From assembly GCF_019091135.1 (NCBI RefSeq), contig NZ_JAGXJW010000001.1:48785-112784 (forward strand): a stretch of DNA of 64,000 nucleotides. Direction: 5' to 3'. Position numbers and translations under genes: made by a program. Shown here piece by piece: positions 42,809-52,623 of the stretch. The notes under the pieces are model-generated. The model saw nothing but the letters and a program-made list of their open reading frames with translations. It ran no database searches and was not told where the DNA came from. The stretch comes from Cohnella sp. GbtcB17 (GTDB lineage: Bacteria > Bacillota > Bacilli > Paenibacillales > Paenibacillaceae). Within the stretch, counting starts at the first letter, position 1; each line of letters begins with the position of its first letter.

Positions 42809-44518
42809 ATGAAACGGTTCGGTACTATGATAACGCTATCATCCATGCTCGCAATCTCCGCCCTGCTGCCTGCCTGCAGCAACAACGCGCCGTCGAACGA
42901 GGCGGGCAAGTCGTCGTCCGCAAGCACAGGCTCTAGCGAGAGCTCGGCGACCGCGACAGCAAGTAATGCTTCAAGCGAAACGGCTTCGGCCGGCTTACCG
43001 GCCAAGTTCGATCCCCCGGTCGAGATGAGCTATGTCAGCTATCAGTTCGCCACGCTGAAATACGACAAAGGCGACGACGTGAACAACAACAACTGGACGC
43101 GCATGCTGAAGGACGAATACGGCATCGTCGCCAAAAACGTCTGGGAAGTCCCCTACGCCCAATATCCTCAAAAAACGGATTTGATGATCGCCTCGGGCGA
43201 CATTCCGGATTTCTTCCTCGCCAGCCCTACCCAGCTCAAACAACTGTACGAAGCCGACATGATCGAGGATTTGACCGACGTTTACAATAAATACGCGCCG
43301 GAACTGGTGCGCAAGGTGCAGGATGCCGCGGGCGAATACCCGAGAAAAGCCGCGACGATCGACGGCAAATTGATGGGTATCCCGTTTACGGGCGTTCTGC
43401 GCGAGAGCGTCAATGGTTTATGGGTGCGCATGGACTGGATCAAGAAGCTTGGCTTACCAGAACCCAAGACGTTTGAAGACTTCATGACAATCGCCGATGC
43501 TTTCGCCAACAAGGATCCGGATGGCAACAACAAGAAGGACACGATCGGCCTGGGGCTCGACAAGGATCTGGCCATGACGGCTCCGTTTATGAACATGCTG
43601 CACGCCTACAAATCGATCTGGACGAAAGACGCGGACGGCAAACTGGTTTACAGCAGTACGCAGCCTGCTATGAAAGAATCGCTGATCAAGCTGCATGATC
43701 TGTACGAGAAAGGCATTTTGGACAAGGAATTCGTAGTCAAAGACGTAACGAAGCTGTTCGAAGACGTAACCGCCAACAGGGTCGGCATGTTCTACTCGGC
43801 CGGCACGGCGGGCGCGTATCCGCTGCAGGGCAGCAAGGATAACGACCCGAATGTGGAGTGGAAGATGTTCCCGCTGCCGGCCTACGACGATCAGCCGGGC
43901 AAGTTCCAAACGGAGCTCGATATTTTCCACGGATTCTGGGTCGTGAAGAAGGGCTTCAAGCATCCGGAAGCGTTGCTGCGAATCCAGGAGCAATGGCTGG
44001 CGAACTTCTACTTCAACAACAGCGACGAGACGCATCAAAAGTTCGTGAGCAACGCGGACAACGATACGATCTGGATGGAATCTCCGGCCAAGCTCTATAT
44101 GCCGACCCGGAACCGGGACTTCTATCTGCTCGTCAACGACGTCTTGTCGGGCAAGGCCGACAAATCCACGGTGCCTCCTGGCGTAAGAGATATTTTAGGC
44201 ATGATCGAGAAGTACAAAGCCGGCGACAACCAGTTCTGGGGTCAAAATCTGATTTACGGCGAAGGCGGCTCCATGGGCGTGGCGGATCACTATATCAATG
44301 AAAATCTTTACGTGCAAAACGAATTTATTGCGGCACCGCTTCAAGTGATGGTGGACAAGGGCGTCAACCTGACCAAGCTGGAGCTGGACGCATTCACGAA
44401 GATCATCACCGGCAACGAACCGATCGAGTCGTTCGACAAGTTCGTGACGAATTGGAAGAAGCAGGGCGGAGACGACGTCACAAAAGCGATTAACGAGTGG
44501 TATACGGCTAACCAATAG
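42809..44518 (+). CDS. Extracellular solute-binding lipoprotein of the third sugar ABC system
   Basis: A 569-residue family 1 binding lipoprotein. Its signal peptide ends in ALLPAC (lipidated Cys23), followed by a Ser/Ala/Thr-rich tether (about 24-60). The mature part has MLKDEYGIVAKNVWEVPYAQYPQKTDL in pieces, GIPFTGVLRESVNGLWVRMDW and DGNNKKDTIGLGLDKD, typical of large LipO-like proteins that accept oligosaccharides. ATG 42809 is preferred: GAGGAGG lies 6 bases upstream, too near to serve the ATG at 42803. The frame is open earlier but without any site. It is the first gene of a run that continues to 59568. Confidence 0.9.
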   Translation: MKRFGTMITLSSMLAISALLPACSNNAPSNEAGKSSSASTGSSESSATATASNASSETASAGLPAKFDPPVEMSYVSYQFATLKYDKGDDVNNNNWTRMLKDEYGIVAKNVWEVPYAQYPQKTDLMIASGDIPDFFLASPTQLKQLYEADMIEDLTDVYNKYAPELVRKVQDAAGEYPRKAATIDGKLMGIPFTGVLRESVNGLWVRMDWIKKLGLPEPKTFEDFMTIADAFANKDPDGNNKKDTIGLGLDKDLAMTAPFMNMLHAYKSIWTKDADGKLVYSSTQPAMKESLIKLHDLYEKGILDKEFVVKDVTKLFEDVTANRVGMFYSAGTAGAYPLQGSKDNDPNVEWKMFPLPAYDDQPGKFQTELDIFHGFWVVKKGFKHPEALLRIQEQWLANFYFNNSDETHQKFVSNADNDTIWMESPAKLYMPTRNRDFYLLVNDVLSGKADKSTVPPGVRDILGMIEKYKAGDNQFWGQNLIYGEGGSMGVADHYINENLYVQNEFIAAPLQVMVDKGVNLTKLELDAFTKIITGNEPIESFDKFVTNWKKQGGDDVTKAINEWYTANQ

Positions 44519-44533
44519 CGCGACAGCGCGACG

Positions 44534-44570
44534 AAATGCCAGAGGAGCAAGTTTTCTCTTCTGGCATTTT
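44534..44570 (+). terminator. Hairpin between binding protein and permease genes
   Basis: AAATGCCAGA (44534-44543) pairs with TCTGGCATTT (44560-44569), with further inner pairing, followed by TTTT-A. It is probably a partial terminator or mRNA stabiliser that keeps the binding protein more abundant than the permeases. Confidence 0.6.
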
Positions 44571-44597
44571 ACGAACGGGGCGAAACGAGGGATCGCA

Positions 44598-45497
44598 ATG
44601 CTGAAAAAATCATGGAAACGCGAGCTGCCGCTTCACCTGCTGCTGCTGCCGGCAGCCGCGATCGTCTTTATTTTCAACTATATACCGATGGCCGGCATCC
44701 TGATGGCTTTCGAACGGTATATTCCGACGAAAGGCATCTGGGGCTCCAAATGGGTGGGCTTCGATAACTTCAGCTATATTTTTTCGCTGCCGGATACGTA
44801 CACCGTGCTGTGGAATACCCTTTTCATCGCCTGCATGAAAATTGTCGTCGGGCAAGTGACGCCGATCGCCGTTGCCCTGCTGCTGAACGAGATGCGTTCG
44901 GCATTGATCAAGCGAGGCGTACAAACGCTCATCTATTTGCCTCACTTCCTGTCCTGGACGATATTGGGCGGCATTATGATCGACATTTTGTCCCCGTCGT
45001 CCGGCATCGTCAATCAAATGCTGACCGCGATCGGCGGCAAGCCGATTTTTTTCCTGGGGGACAACAACTGGTTTCCGTTCACGATCGTGATCTCCAACGA
45101 ATGGAAGGAATTCGGCTTCAGTACGATCGTTTACCTGGCCGCGCTGACCGGCATCTCTCCCGCCCTGTACGAGGCCGCCGTCATGGACGGTGCGGGCAGA
45201 TGGCGACAGACCTGGCATATTACGCTGCCGGGAATGAGACCCGTCATTATTCTGCTGGTCACGCTCAGCCTTGGACAAGTGTTAAATGCCGGCTTCGAGC
45301 AAATCTTCGTCCTGTACAGTCCGCAGGTGTACGAGAGCGGCGATATCATCGACACGATGGTGTACAGAATGGGGATGCTGAGCGCGCAGTACGGCCCGGC
45401 TACCGCGATCGGCCTGATGAAGTCCTTCGTTTCGTTAATCCTCATATCCGTTGCGTATTTCCTGGCCTACAGGCTTGCCAATTACCGAATATTTTAG
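44598..45497 (+). CDS. Carbohydrate ABC transporter permease, LplB type
   Basis: A 299-residue permease with an N-terminal helix (LHLLLLPAAAIVFIFNYIPMAGILMAF, about residues 10-36), about six helices in all and the EAA loop YEAAVMDGAGRWRQTWHITLP near residues 192-212. ATG 44598 follows GAGGGATC. It lies 80 bp after the binding protein gene and 19 bp before its partner permease. As with the other two systems in the window, no ATPase gene is present. Confidence 0.9.
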   Translation: MLKKSWKRELPLHLLLLPAAAIVFIFNYIPMAGILMAFERYIPTKGIWGSKWVGFDNFSYIFSLPDTYTVLWNTLFIACMKIVVGQVTPIAVALLLNEMRSALIKRGVQTLIYLPHFLSWTILGGIMIDILSPSSGIVNQMLTAIGGKPIFFLGDNNWFPFTIVISNEWKEFGFSTIVYLAALTGISPALYEAAVMDGAGRWRQTWHITLPGMRPVIILLVTLSLGQVLNAGFEQIFVLYSPQVYESGDIIDTMVYRMGMLSAQYGPATAIGLMKSFVSLILISVAYFLAYRLANYRIF

Positions 45498-45516
45498 CTG
45501 ACGAGGAGGTGAGCTC

Positions 45517-46398
45517 TTGGTAAAAGAATCGCTTGGCCGCAAGCTGTTTCTGGGCTTCGACTATACGTTCATGATCTTGCTGTCCCTGCTCTGCATGTTC
45601 CCGCTGGTTCACGTGCTGGCCGTATCGTTCAGCTCCAATGCCGCATCGTCTGCGGGGCTGGTCACGTTGTGGCCCATCGGCTTTAATTTGAAGTCCTATG
45701 AATTCGTCATGCAAAACGCCGAGTTTTTGCGATCTCTTGGCGTCTCCGTTCAGCGCGTGCTGCTCGGAAGCCTCATTCAAATGCTGCTGATCGTCATCAC
45801 AGCCTACCCGTTGTCCATGGAGGCCTCCAGATTCCGGTTTCGTACCGCGTATGCCTGGTATTTTCTCGTGACGATATTGTTCGGCGGCGGGCTGATTCCC
45901 ACCTATATGGTCATCAAGGATCTGGGCATGCTGGACACCCTTTGGGCGCTCATCGTTCCATCGTCGGTGCCGGTATTCAGCGTCGTGCTGCTGCTTAACT
46001 TCTACAGAGGCCTCCCGCGAGAACTGGAAGAAGCCGCATTCATCGACGGCGCCAGCCTGCTGCGCACGTTGTTCAGCATTATCCTTCCGCTTTCTCTGCC
46101 TGCGATCGCTACGCTTCTCTTGTTCTCGATGGTCGGCCACTGGAATGCCTGGTTCGATGGACTGCTCTATATGAACCGGCCGGAAAATTATCCGCTGCAA
46201 AGCTACCTGCAGACGCTTATTATCAACAACGACTTCAAGGCGACGACGGCGGAGGAACTGCAAATGCTGAAATCGATCTCGAACCGCTCCGTTAAAGCCG
46301 CTCAAATATTTCTTGGCGCGCTCCCGATTTTGCTCGTTTACCCGTTTCTGCAAAAGTATTTCATGAAAGGCATCGTTCTTGGCAGCGTGAAGGAATGA
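45517..46398 (+). CDS. Carbohydrate ABC transporter permease, YtcP/LplC type
   Basis: A 293-residue permease: first helix YTFMILLSLLCMFPLVHVLAV, EAA motif LEEAAFIDGASLLRTLFSIILP and the C-terminal FMKGIVLGSVKE. The start is TTG 45517, preceded by GAGGAGGT at 45503-45510. It completes the third transporter; the next gene begins 38 bp downstream. Confidence 0.9.
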   Translation: MVKESLGRKLFLGFDYTFMILLSLLCMFPLVHVLAVSFSSNAASSAGLVTLWPIGFNLKSYEFVMQNAEFLRSLGVSVQRVLLGSLIQMLLIVITAYPLSMEASRFRFRTAYAWYFLVTILFGGGLIPTYMVIKDLGMLDTLWALIVPSSVPVFSVVLLLNFYRGLPRELEEAAFIDGASLLRTLFSIILPLSLPAIATLLLFSMVGHWNAWFDGLLYMNRPENYPLQSYLQTLIINNDFKATTAEELQMLKSISNRSVKAAQIFLGALPILLVYPFLQKYFMKGIVLGSVKE

Positions 46399-46436
46399 CG
46401 AAGGGTTGAACAAATAAGCAGCTCGGGGGTAGGGAA

Positions 46437-47288
46437 ATGGCAGCTCTAGATTCGAAAATCGGCATCATTAATCCGCTTGAAAACGGGGGCGACTGCTTCG
46501 GGCCGGTCCTGCATTACGCATTGAGTGTATGTCAATTGGTCAGTTGGGACATAAGCCAGGCGACGGAGGAGATTGCATTTACCGTCAAGGCGGCTGCCGA
46601 TAAGGCCGGCGTGCGCATCGCCGCCATGTGGGCTGGCGTACCCGGACCGCAAGTGTGGAATTTCGTAGAGGGCCCTCTCACCTTGGGCATCGTGCCGCAA
46701 GCCTACAGGGCGGAAAGAGTCGCCGCGCTGAAGCGATGGGCCGACTTTGCCGCCCGGATCGGGGCGCCGGCGATCATTACGCACTGCGGCTTCATACCGG
46801 AAAACATGACGGATCCCGAATATCCGGCCGTCGTCGAGGCGATCCGTGAAGTCGCGCAATACTGCTTGGATCGGGGACTCGAATTCTGGCTCGAGACGGG
46901 TCAGGAGACGCCGGTCGTCCTGTTGCGAACGATCGAACGCGTCGGAACGGGCAATCTCGGCCTCAACTTCGATCCGGCCAACCTGATTATGTATGGCAAG
47001 GGCAATCCGATCGATGCGCTGGATACGGTGGGCGATTACGTACGCAACATTCACGTGAAGGACGGATTGTATCCGGTCAGCGGCGATCTTCTTGGGGCGG
47101 AGGTGCGTCCGGGACTCGGCAGGGTGAGATTTCCGGAGTTCGTCGGAAAGCTGACGGAGCTTGGATTTGCCGGCGATTGGATCATCGAGCGGGAAATTCA
47201 TGGGGAACAACAGGAGAAGGACATCCGCAGTACGATCGCCGATCTGAATCGGTGGGCGCAAGCAGCGGATTCGAAAAGCGGCGAATGA
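46437..47288 (+). CDS. Sugar phosphate isomerase/epimerase, TIM-barrel
   Basis: A 283-residue xylose isomerase-like TIM-barrel protein. Motifs: ARIGAPAIITHCGF, FWLETGQETPVVLLRTI, NLGLNFDPANLIMYGKGNP (metal Asp), VRNIHVKDGLYP and a last WIIEREI strand. It probably isomerises or epimerises the imported sugar or its oxidised form, alongside the Gfo/Idh dehydrogenase encoded 13 bp downstream; such pairs are common in cyclitol and keto-sugar pathways. ATG 46437 has GGGGTAGGG upstream. Confidence 0.87.
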   Translation: MAALDSKIGIINPLENGGDCFGPVLHYALSVCQLVSWDISQATEEIAFTVKAAADKAGVRIAAMWAGVPGPQVWNFVEGPLTLGIVPQAYRAERVAALKRWADFAARIGAPAIITHCGFIPENMTDPEYPAVVEAIREVAQYCLDRGLEFWLETGQETPVVLLRTIERVGTGNLGLNFDPANLIMYGKGNPIDALDTVGDYVRNIHVKDGLYPVSGDLLGAEVRPGLGRVRFPEFVGKLTELGFAGDWIIEREIHGEQQEKDIRSTIADLNRWAQAADSKSGE

Positions 47289-47301
47289 GGGGGAAGACGG
47301 C

Positions 47302-48327
47302 ATGTTAAAGGTAGGACTTATCGGCATCGGCTTTATCGGAAGGGCGCATCTCGACCAGTATTTGCGGCTGGAGCAGGAGGACTATCCCATTCGCGTAACA
47401 GCGATTTGCGATACGGATCCCAAGAAGTTCGAAGGCGAATTTACCGAGGGCAATATCGGGGTGGGCAACGCCGAGTACGATTTTTCCAAATACCGTGTAT
47501 ACACGAATCTGGACGACATGCTCGCCTCGGAATCGTTCGATTACGTGGACATCGCGCTGCCGACGTTTTTGCATGACGCGGTCGCGATTCAGGTGTTGAA
47601 GAAGGGATTTAACGTCCTCTGCGAAAAACCGATGGCGCTCGATTCCAAGCGCTGCAAAGCGATGCTCGAGGCGGCGGGGAGAAGCGGCAAGCATTTGATG
47701 ATTGGCCAATGTCTTCGCTTCTGGCCGGCCTACGAATACTTGAAGGATTGCGTAGACAAGAGCGCGTGGGGCGCCGTCAGGTCTGCGCGCTTCTACAGGG
47801 GCAGCAGCGCGCCGGTCTGGTCGAACCAGAACTGGCTGCTGGACGAATCGCGAAGCGGCGGGGCATTGGTCGATTTTCACGTGCACGATGCGGACATGAT
47901 CCGGTGGCTGTTCGGAAATCCGGCTTCCGTCTCCGCGCTCGGACGCAATGTGTATCCGGGCAGCGGCTACGACATTCTGTCGGCGCAATACGTTTACCCC
48001 GACGGCAAGATCGTATCCGCCGAGGCGGACTGGTCGCTGCCGCCGAGCATTCCGTTCGAGATGTCGTACCGTGTGGGATTCGACGAAGCCGCCGTAGTGT
48101 TTACGGGAGGCAAGGTGACTGTATATCCCAAAGAAGGTTCTGCTTTTACGCCGGAGCTGTCTGCGGATACGGGGTTTTACCGGGAGATCGTCTACTTGGC
48201 CGATTGCTTGCTGAACGGGCGAGTTCCGTCCGTCTCGCAGGGAGACGACGTAGCGGCTTCGATTCGTCTGGTGGAAGCCGAGAAACGATCCGCCGACGGC
48301 GGAGGCAAGTGGATCAAACTCAAATAA
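47302..48327 (+). CDS. Gfo/Idh/MocA-family oxidoreductase
   Basis: A 341-residue NAD(P)-dependent dehydrogenase of sugars or cyclitols. The N-terminal Rossmann fold opens with VGLIGIGFIGRAHLDQY; the catalytic EKP Lys is in LCEKPMALDSKRC; the C-terminal domain has GGALVDFHVHDADMIRWLFG with the conserved Asp-x-x-x-His-like segment. ATG 47302 lies 13 bp after the isomerase stop. It is the first of two such oxidoreductases in this operon; the second, encoded at 54957-55979, is only distantly similar by eye, so the pathway may use two separate redox steps. Confidence 0.9.
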   Translation: MLKVGLIGIGFIGRAHLDQYLRLEQEDYPIRVTAICDTDPKKFEGEFTEGNIGVGNAEYDFSKYRVYTNLDDMLASESFDYVDIALPTFLHDAVAIQVLKKGFNVLCEKPMALDSKRCKAMLEAAGRSGKHLMIGQCLRFWPAYEYLKDCVDKSAWGAVRSARFYRGSSAPVWSNQNWLLDESRSGGALVDFHVHDADMIRWLFGNPASVSALGRNVYPGSGYDILSAQYVYPDGKIVSAEADWSLPPSIPFEMSYRVGFDEAAVVFTGGKVTVYPKEGSAFTPELSADTGFYREIVYLADCLLNGRVPSVSQGDDVAASIRLVEAEKRSADGGGKWIKLK

Positions 48328-48361
48328 ATAGCGAAACGCAAAGATCGGGGAGTGAGAGAAG

Positions 48362-49489
48362 TTGGAATCCTTGCTGAACAAGCAGCTTTTTATCGGAATG
48401 GAGCAATGCGCCTGGTTTTATAGCGGGGCGGAGACGCCGCCGCTCAAGGGAAGCATGGATGCGATTAACGACTATTTGACCAGGCGGAGCGAAGGACCGG
48501 CAGGACGGGAAAACAATGCGGCGATCGAGGCGTCCTGCAAGGCGAATCTCGCGCTTCTGCTTGGAGGAAAGCCCGATCATATCAGCTTTCTGTCCAATTC
48601 TTCGGAGATCATCTCCACGATCGCGGGCGCCGTTGCGTTTCGCCCCGGAGACAATGTCGTCGTCAACCGGCTGGAATTTCCGTCGGGCGTCCTTCCGTGG
48701 CTCGTGCTGCAGGACCGGGGCATCGAAGTGAGGTTCGTGGAGCACGCGAATTGGCGCGTGACGCCGGACGATATTATGGCCGAGGTAGACGATCGGACCC
48801 GGCTCGTCATTACGAGCCATGTCAGTTATTTGTCGGGCGCGCGCCTCGATTATCGAGCGTTGTACCAACGACTGAAGGAGACGGACACGCTGCTTCTGCT
48901 CGATGCCACGCAATCGCTGGGCGCGGTGCCCGTCGATATGAACGAAACCGATTTTCTGGTGTGCAGCTCCTATAAATGGCTCCTCGGCATTCATGGCATC
49001 GGAATCCTGGGTGTCAATCCGGCCCGGCTTGAGGCGTTTATGCCGCGTTCGGTCGGCTGGCGCAGCGTTAAGGATATGTTTGCCCCGATCAGGCGGAGCA
49101 GTTATGAATTCCATCACGATGCCAAACGGTTCGAGACCGGCTATCCGAGCTATCCGACGATCTATGCGCTTAATTATTCGACAAAGCTGCTGCTGGATAC
49201 CGGGATCGAACGTATCGAAAACCATATTTTGCGGCTGGGGGATGAATTGATCGGCAAGCTCGAAGCGATGGGCTTCACGATCATTACGCCGCAAGAGCCG
49301 CAGCTGCGGGCCGGCAACGTATGCGTCGCCTCCGACCGGGGGGAAGCGGTATCCGAGTATCTTCAGAAGCAAGGCATCTATTTATGGGGGGGCGACGGAC
49401 GGTTCCGCGCTTCGATTCACTCCTTCAACGACAGCGCGGACGTGGACCGGTTGATCGGCGCCTTGTCCGGCGCGAGAGAAACCGCTTAA
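48362..49489 (+). CDS. Class V aminotransferase/cysteine desulfurase-like PLP enzyme
   Basis: A 375-residue fold-type I PLP enzyme. The PLP lysine is Lys205 in FLVCSSYKWLLGIHGIGIL; HISFLSNSSEIISTIA forms the phosphate-binding loop and LLLLDATQSLGAVPVDM has the cofactor-ring Asp. In this family enzymes are cysteine desulfurases, aminotransferases or amino-sugar epimerases/lyases; the cysteine expected in true desulfurases near residue 325 is not obvious. The start is TTG 48362, with GGGGAGTGAGAG upstream. Placed in a sugar operon with RidA and an M20 deacylase, it most likely acts on an amino compound derived from the imported substrate. Confidence 0.85.
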   Translation: MESLLNKQLFIGMEQCAWFYSGAETPPLKGSMDAINDYLTRRSEGPAGRENNAAIEASCKANLALLLGGKPDHISFLSNSSEIISTIAGAVAFRPGDNVVVNRLEFPSGVLPWLVLQDRGIEVRFVEHANWRVTPDDIMAEVDDRTRLVITSHVSYLSGARLDYRALYQRLKETDTLLLLDATQSLGAVPVDMNETDFLVCSSYKWLLGIHGIGILGVNPARLEAFMPRSVGWRSVKDMFAPIRRSSYEFHHDAKRFETGYPSYPTIYALNYSTKLLLDTGIERIENHILRLGDELIGKLEAMGFTIITPQEPQLRAGNVCVASDRGEAVSEYLQKQGIYLWGGDGRFRASIHSFNDSADVDRLIGALSGARETA

Positions 49490-49533
49490 CGGCAGTGCAC
49501 GCATCCCAATCCGGATCATAAGGAGTCGTGGAC

Positions 49534-52500
49534 ATGAATCAAGCGAAAAAAGCGTTTGTTCTCCTGACGATTTGGCTGGCCGTTTTTATTTTTTGGGGAA
49601 CCGGCAGGTCCTCGGCAGCCGACTCGGACTTCATCGTCGAGGAAAATCAGTTTCAATATTACAACGACGGCGTCACCGTGGCCGATGCAAGCGCGTTAAA
49701 CGGATCGGCCGGCAAAATGCTGAATACGAGCGTCAATTGGAATATCACGCACGTTCGCTCGGACTTCAGCGCCCTGCAGCCGGGGAAATCCTACGACGTC
49801 TTTTTTCGCATAAAAGTGAACCATGTTCCGGCGGCTCCTTCGGGCAACGCATTCGAGTTCGGCGTTTGGGATAACACGTACGGCGACTATATTCTCCCTC
49901 AAAAGGCCGTGCCTGCCAGCGCGACGCAGGATATGACGTGGAAAGAATTCAGGGCGGGAACGTTCGTGCCGAATGCCGGCGTCAATCAGCTTGTTTTTTT
50001 CGTAACGGGAACCAATAACGCCAGTCAAATATCCGAGATCTACGTGGATCAAATCATACTCCGGCCGCACGCGGCTATCGACATTCAAGACAGCGACTTT
50101 ATTTTGAGCGGCACGTCCGTCCTGACCGCAAGCCCGCTCGCTTCAAATAATAGCGCGGCGATTCTGTACAATGGTGCCGGCAGCAACTGGAACGTCCAGG
50201 CGCCGATTGACGGCACGAAGCTGCGAACCGACGAAACGTACGATGTTACGGCTATCGTACAAATCGATCGATCCGACTGGAGCGCTTCTACCGGCGATAT
50301 ATTCGGCGTTCTGCTGTACGACACGACGACGAGCACTTACGTCTTGCCGCCCAAGGTCTACACGACGGCCAGCCCGGAAACGCAAGACAAATTCAAGTTC
50401 TACATCGGAATCAAGATCAATGCCGCGCCGCTCGCCCTGAATCCGACGCACGTCTATCGCGTAGGCTTCTATCAAGTGAACAACGCATCCAACTTTCCTT
50501 CTATTAAAATCGACACCGTGACGGTTAGCGAAGCGCAGGTCAACGACAATCCCGCGCAGTCGATCACCGTGAAGCCTTATAAGATCTCTCCCGGCAACCA
50601 GGACGATCTGAACGATACCGCGGGTATTACGTATTCCCTGGCAGCGCCGCAAACGATCAGCGCCAAAATCGTCGATAGCAACGGCAGCCTGGTCAAAACG
50701 CTTGTGAGCGGCGCGAGTCAAAGCGGCACGGTGAAAATCTCGTGGGACGGCAGAAACAACGCCAACGCGATCGTAGCCAACGGGATGTATAAAGTCGTGG
50801 TCAGCAATGCGAGCGGGGAATTGTACCGGAAGAATATCCAGGTCATTACCGGCGTTACGTTAAGCGCGCCCGTGGCGCCCGCGCCTTTCGTGGCACGGGG
50901 AACCTGGTTCGAGGGAGGCGAGATCCCTTACCAATCCGCAGCCAGAATCTCGTATTTGAACAACAGCTTCCAGGATTTGAAGGATGCCAACATGAACGTG
51001 GTCAGCATTGCCAACTGGGTCGGCCCGGATGCGGTATATACGGATACGTTGGACCGGGCGGCGGTTTACGGAATTAAAGTCATGGCCTTTCCGATGGCGT
51101 ACGCCACATTCAGCAACCCGGCGCTCGAGAACGATGAGATCGCGTTATACAACGAGATCAACGACAGAATCGCTCCGATCAAAAATCACGCGGCCCTGTA
51201 CGCGTACGTTTTGAAAGACGAGCCCATGAATCTGGACGCGGAAAATGCGATTTTCCTGAGAAACGCCAAACGAATAACGGAAACGATCGATCCCAATCAT
51301 CAGGCGCTGATCGACTACGTAGCCCCGGAATATACGGAGTTCCATTACGACATCCAGAAAACGCAGACGCTGTTAACGGATCCTTACGGGGCGGCGCTGG
51401 GATATCCGGTTGGGGATTTTACCCATTACATGAATCACCCCTACTATTCGAATATCGATTATATCCCTTATCTGGATTTCCTCCATATGCTTACCAAAAA
51501 GGACATTCAGAACAAGGCGCCGTGGTGGACCGTCGTTCAGAACTACGGGCATGAGCCGACTGGCTTAAGAGATCCGATCCCGGCCGAAACGAGGGCCATG
51601 ACGTATCTGAACATCGGCCACGGCTCCAAGGGATTCCTGTACTTTATCTATCAAACCGAAAGCTCGTGGAAAGGCATGGTCGACGAGAATTACGTTCGGG
51701 GGCCCAAGTTCACGACCGTGCAAACCTTGCTTAGCGAAATAAAGACGCTCGAGCCGACCCTTTTGTCGATGACCCGGATCGCGAACGTCGCGACGACGAT
51801 CGGCGGCGGCAACACGACAAGCGCTGCGCATCCCAGCGCGGACGTGACGACGCACGAGAATCTGGCAACCGGAGACAAGTACCTGGTCGTCGTCAATCAC
51901 GACGCTTTGAACAGCGCCAACGTCACGATTAAGATCGATCGGGCCAAACTCGGCATGGATATTACGAATATCGAAAACGTCCTTACCGGCGCGGCCGTCA
52001 GCTATACGACGTATCCGGATCGTTATGAAATCAGCGCCTTAAACTTTGCCGCGGGGGACGGAAAGATTCTCAAGCTGACGAAGAGTACCGTCCAAACGGT
52101 ATACGTCGGCCAGGACAACGACCTGACGATGTTCGGCGGAGCCACGAAAAACAATCCGGACGTGTCGGCTTCGGACGGGAAAACAACGCTGAAGACCGTA
52201 GTCGCCGCAAACGGATGGGACATCCAGTGGTTCTGGGATAAAACGAAACTCGTTCCGGGCGCAACTTACGATCTGTACGCGGTCGTTAAAATCAAATACG
52301 CCGACGACCTGTATTTCGACGCGAACGGGAAGCCCAAATTCGTAACGCCGACCGGGAATGCGTTCTCTTACGGCGTCTACGATGCGACGACGTCGTCGTA
52401 TCCGTTCGGAACGACGGCCGTGCCCGCCTCCAATATGGAAAATATGCTGTGGCGCACGATCAAGATCGGCTCGTTTATCCCTTCCCAGACGAATAACCAA

Positions 52501-52581
52501 TATGCCTATATCTGGCCGGCGGATAATGCCGCCAACGTGAAGGCGGTTTACGTAGACAAAATGTATTTCGTAAAACAGTAG
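49534..52581 (+). CDS. Exported glycosidase-like protein with three copies of one beta-sandwich module
   Basis: A 1015-residue secreted protein. After a signal peptide (about 1-30) come two related modules (about 32-185 and 186-335), each with a SDFI-start, FG(V)-x-D-x-T and a final VDxI strand; a third copy closes the protein (about 865-1015). Between them lie a FlgD-type Ig domain (about 350-440, VKISWDGRNNANAIVANGMY) and a TIM-barrel-like domain (about 450-770) with VVSIANWVGPD, YAYVLKDEPMN (possible acid/base Glu) and GFLYFIYQTESSW, like GH42-type barrels. I do not recognise a named family. ATG 49534 follows AAGGAG by 8 bases. It likely attacks the polymer whose products the operon imports. 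Confidence 0.65.
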   Translation: MNQAKKAFVLLTIWLAVFIFWGTGRSSAADSDFIVEENQFQYYNDGVTVADASALNGSAGKMLNTSVNWNITHVRSDFSALQPGKSYDVFFRIKVNHVPAAPSGNAFEFGVWDNTYGDYILPQKAVPASATQDMTWKEFRAGTFVPNAGVNQLVFFVTGTNNASQISEIYVDQIILRPHAAIDIQDSDFILSGTSVLTASPLASNNSAAILYNGAGSNWNVQAPIDGTKLRTDETYDVTAIVQIDRSDWSASTGDIFGVLLYDTTTSTYVLPPKVYTTASPETQDKFKFYIGIKINAAPLALNPTHVYRVGFYQVNNASNFPSIKIDTVTVSEAQVNDNPAQSITVKPYKISPGNQDDLNDTAGITYSLAAPQTISAKIVDSNGSLVKTLVSGASQSGTVKISWDGRNNANAIVANGMYKVVVSNASGELYRKNIQVITGVTLSAPVAPAPFVARGTWFEGGEIPYQSAARISYLNNSFQDLKDANMNVVSIANWVGPDAVYTDTLDRAAVYGIKVMAFPMAYATFSNPALENDEIALYNEINDRIAPIKNHAALYAYVLKDEPMNLDAENAIFLRNAKRITETIDPNHQALIDYVAPEYTEFHYDIQKTQTLLTDPYGAALGYPVGDFTHYMNHPYYSNIDYIPYLDFLHMLTKKDIQNKAPWWTVVQNYGHEPTGLRDPIPAETRAMTYLNIGHGSKGFLYFIYQTESSWKGMVDENYVRGPKFTTVQTLLSEIKTLEPTLLSMTRIANVATTIGGGNTTSAAHPSADVTTHENLATGDKYLVVVNHDALNSANVTIKIDRAKLGMDITNIENVLTGAAVSYTTYPDRYEISALNFAAGDGKILKLTKSTVQTVYVGQDNDLTMFGGATKNNPDVSASDGKTTLKTVVAANGWDIQWFWDKTKLVPGATYDLYAVVKIKYADDLYFDANGKPKFVTPTGNAFSYGVYDATTSSYPFGTTAVPASNMENMLWRTIKIGSFIPSQTNNQYAYIWPADNAANVKAVYVDKMYFVKQ

Positions 52582-52623
52582 GCGGAGAAATTCGGACGGT
52601 TGCAGGGGCGAGGAGCGAGGAAG

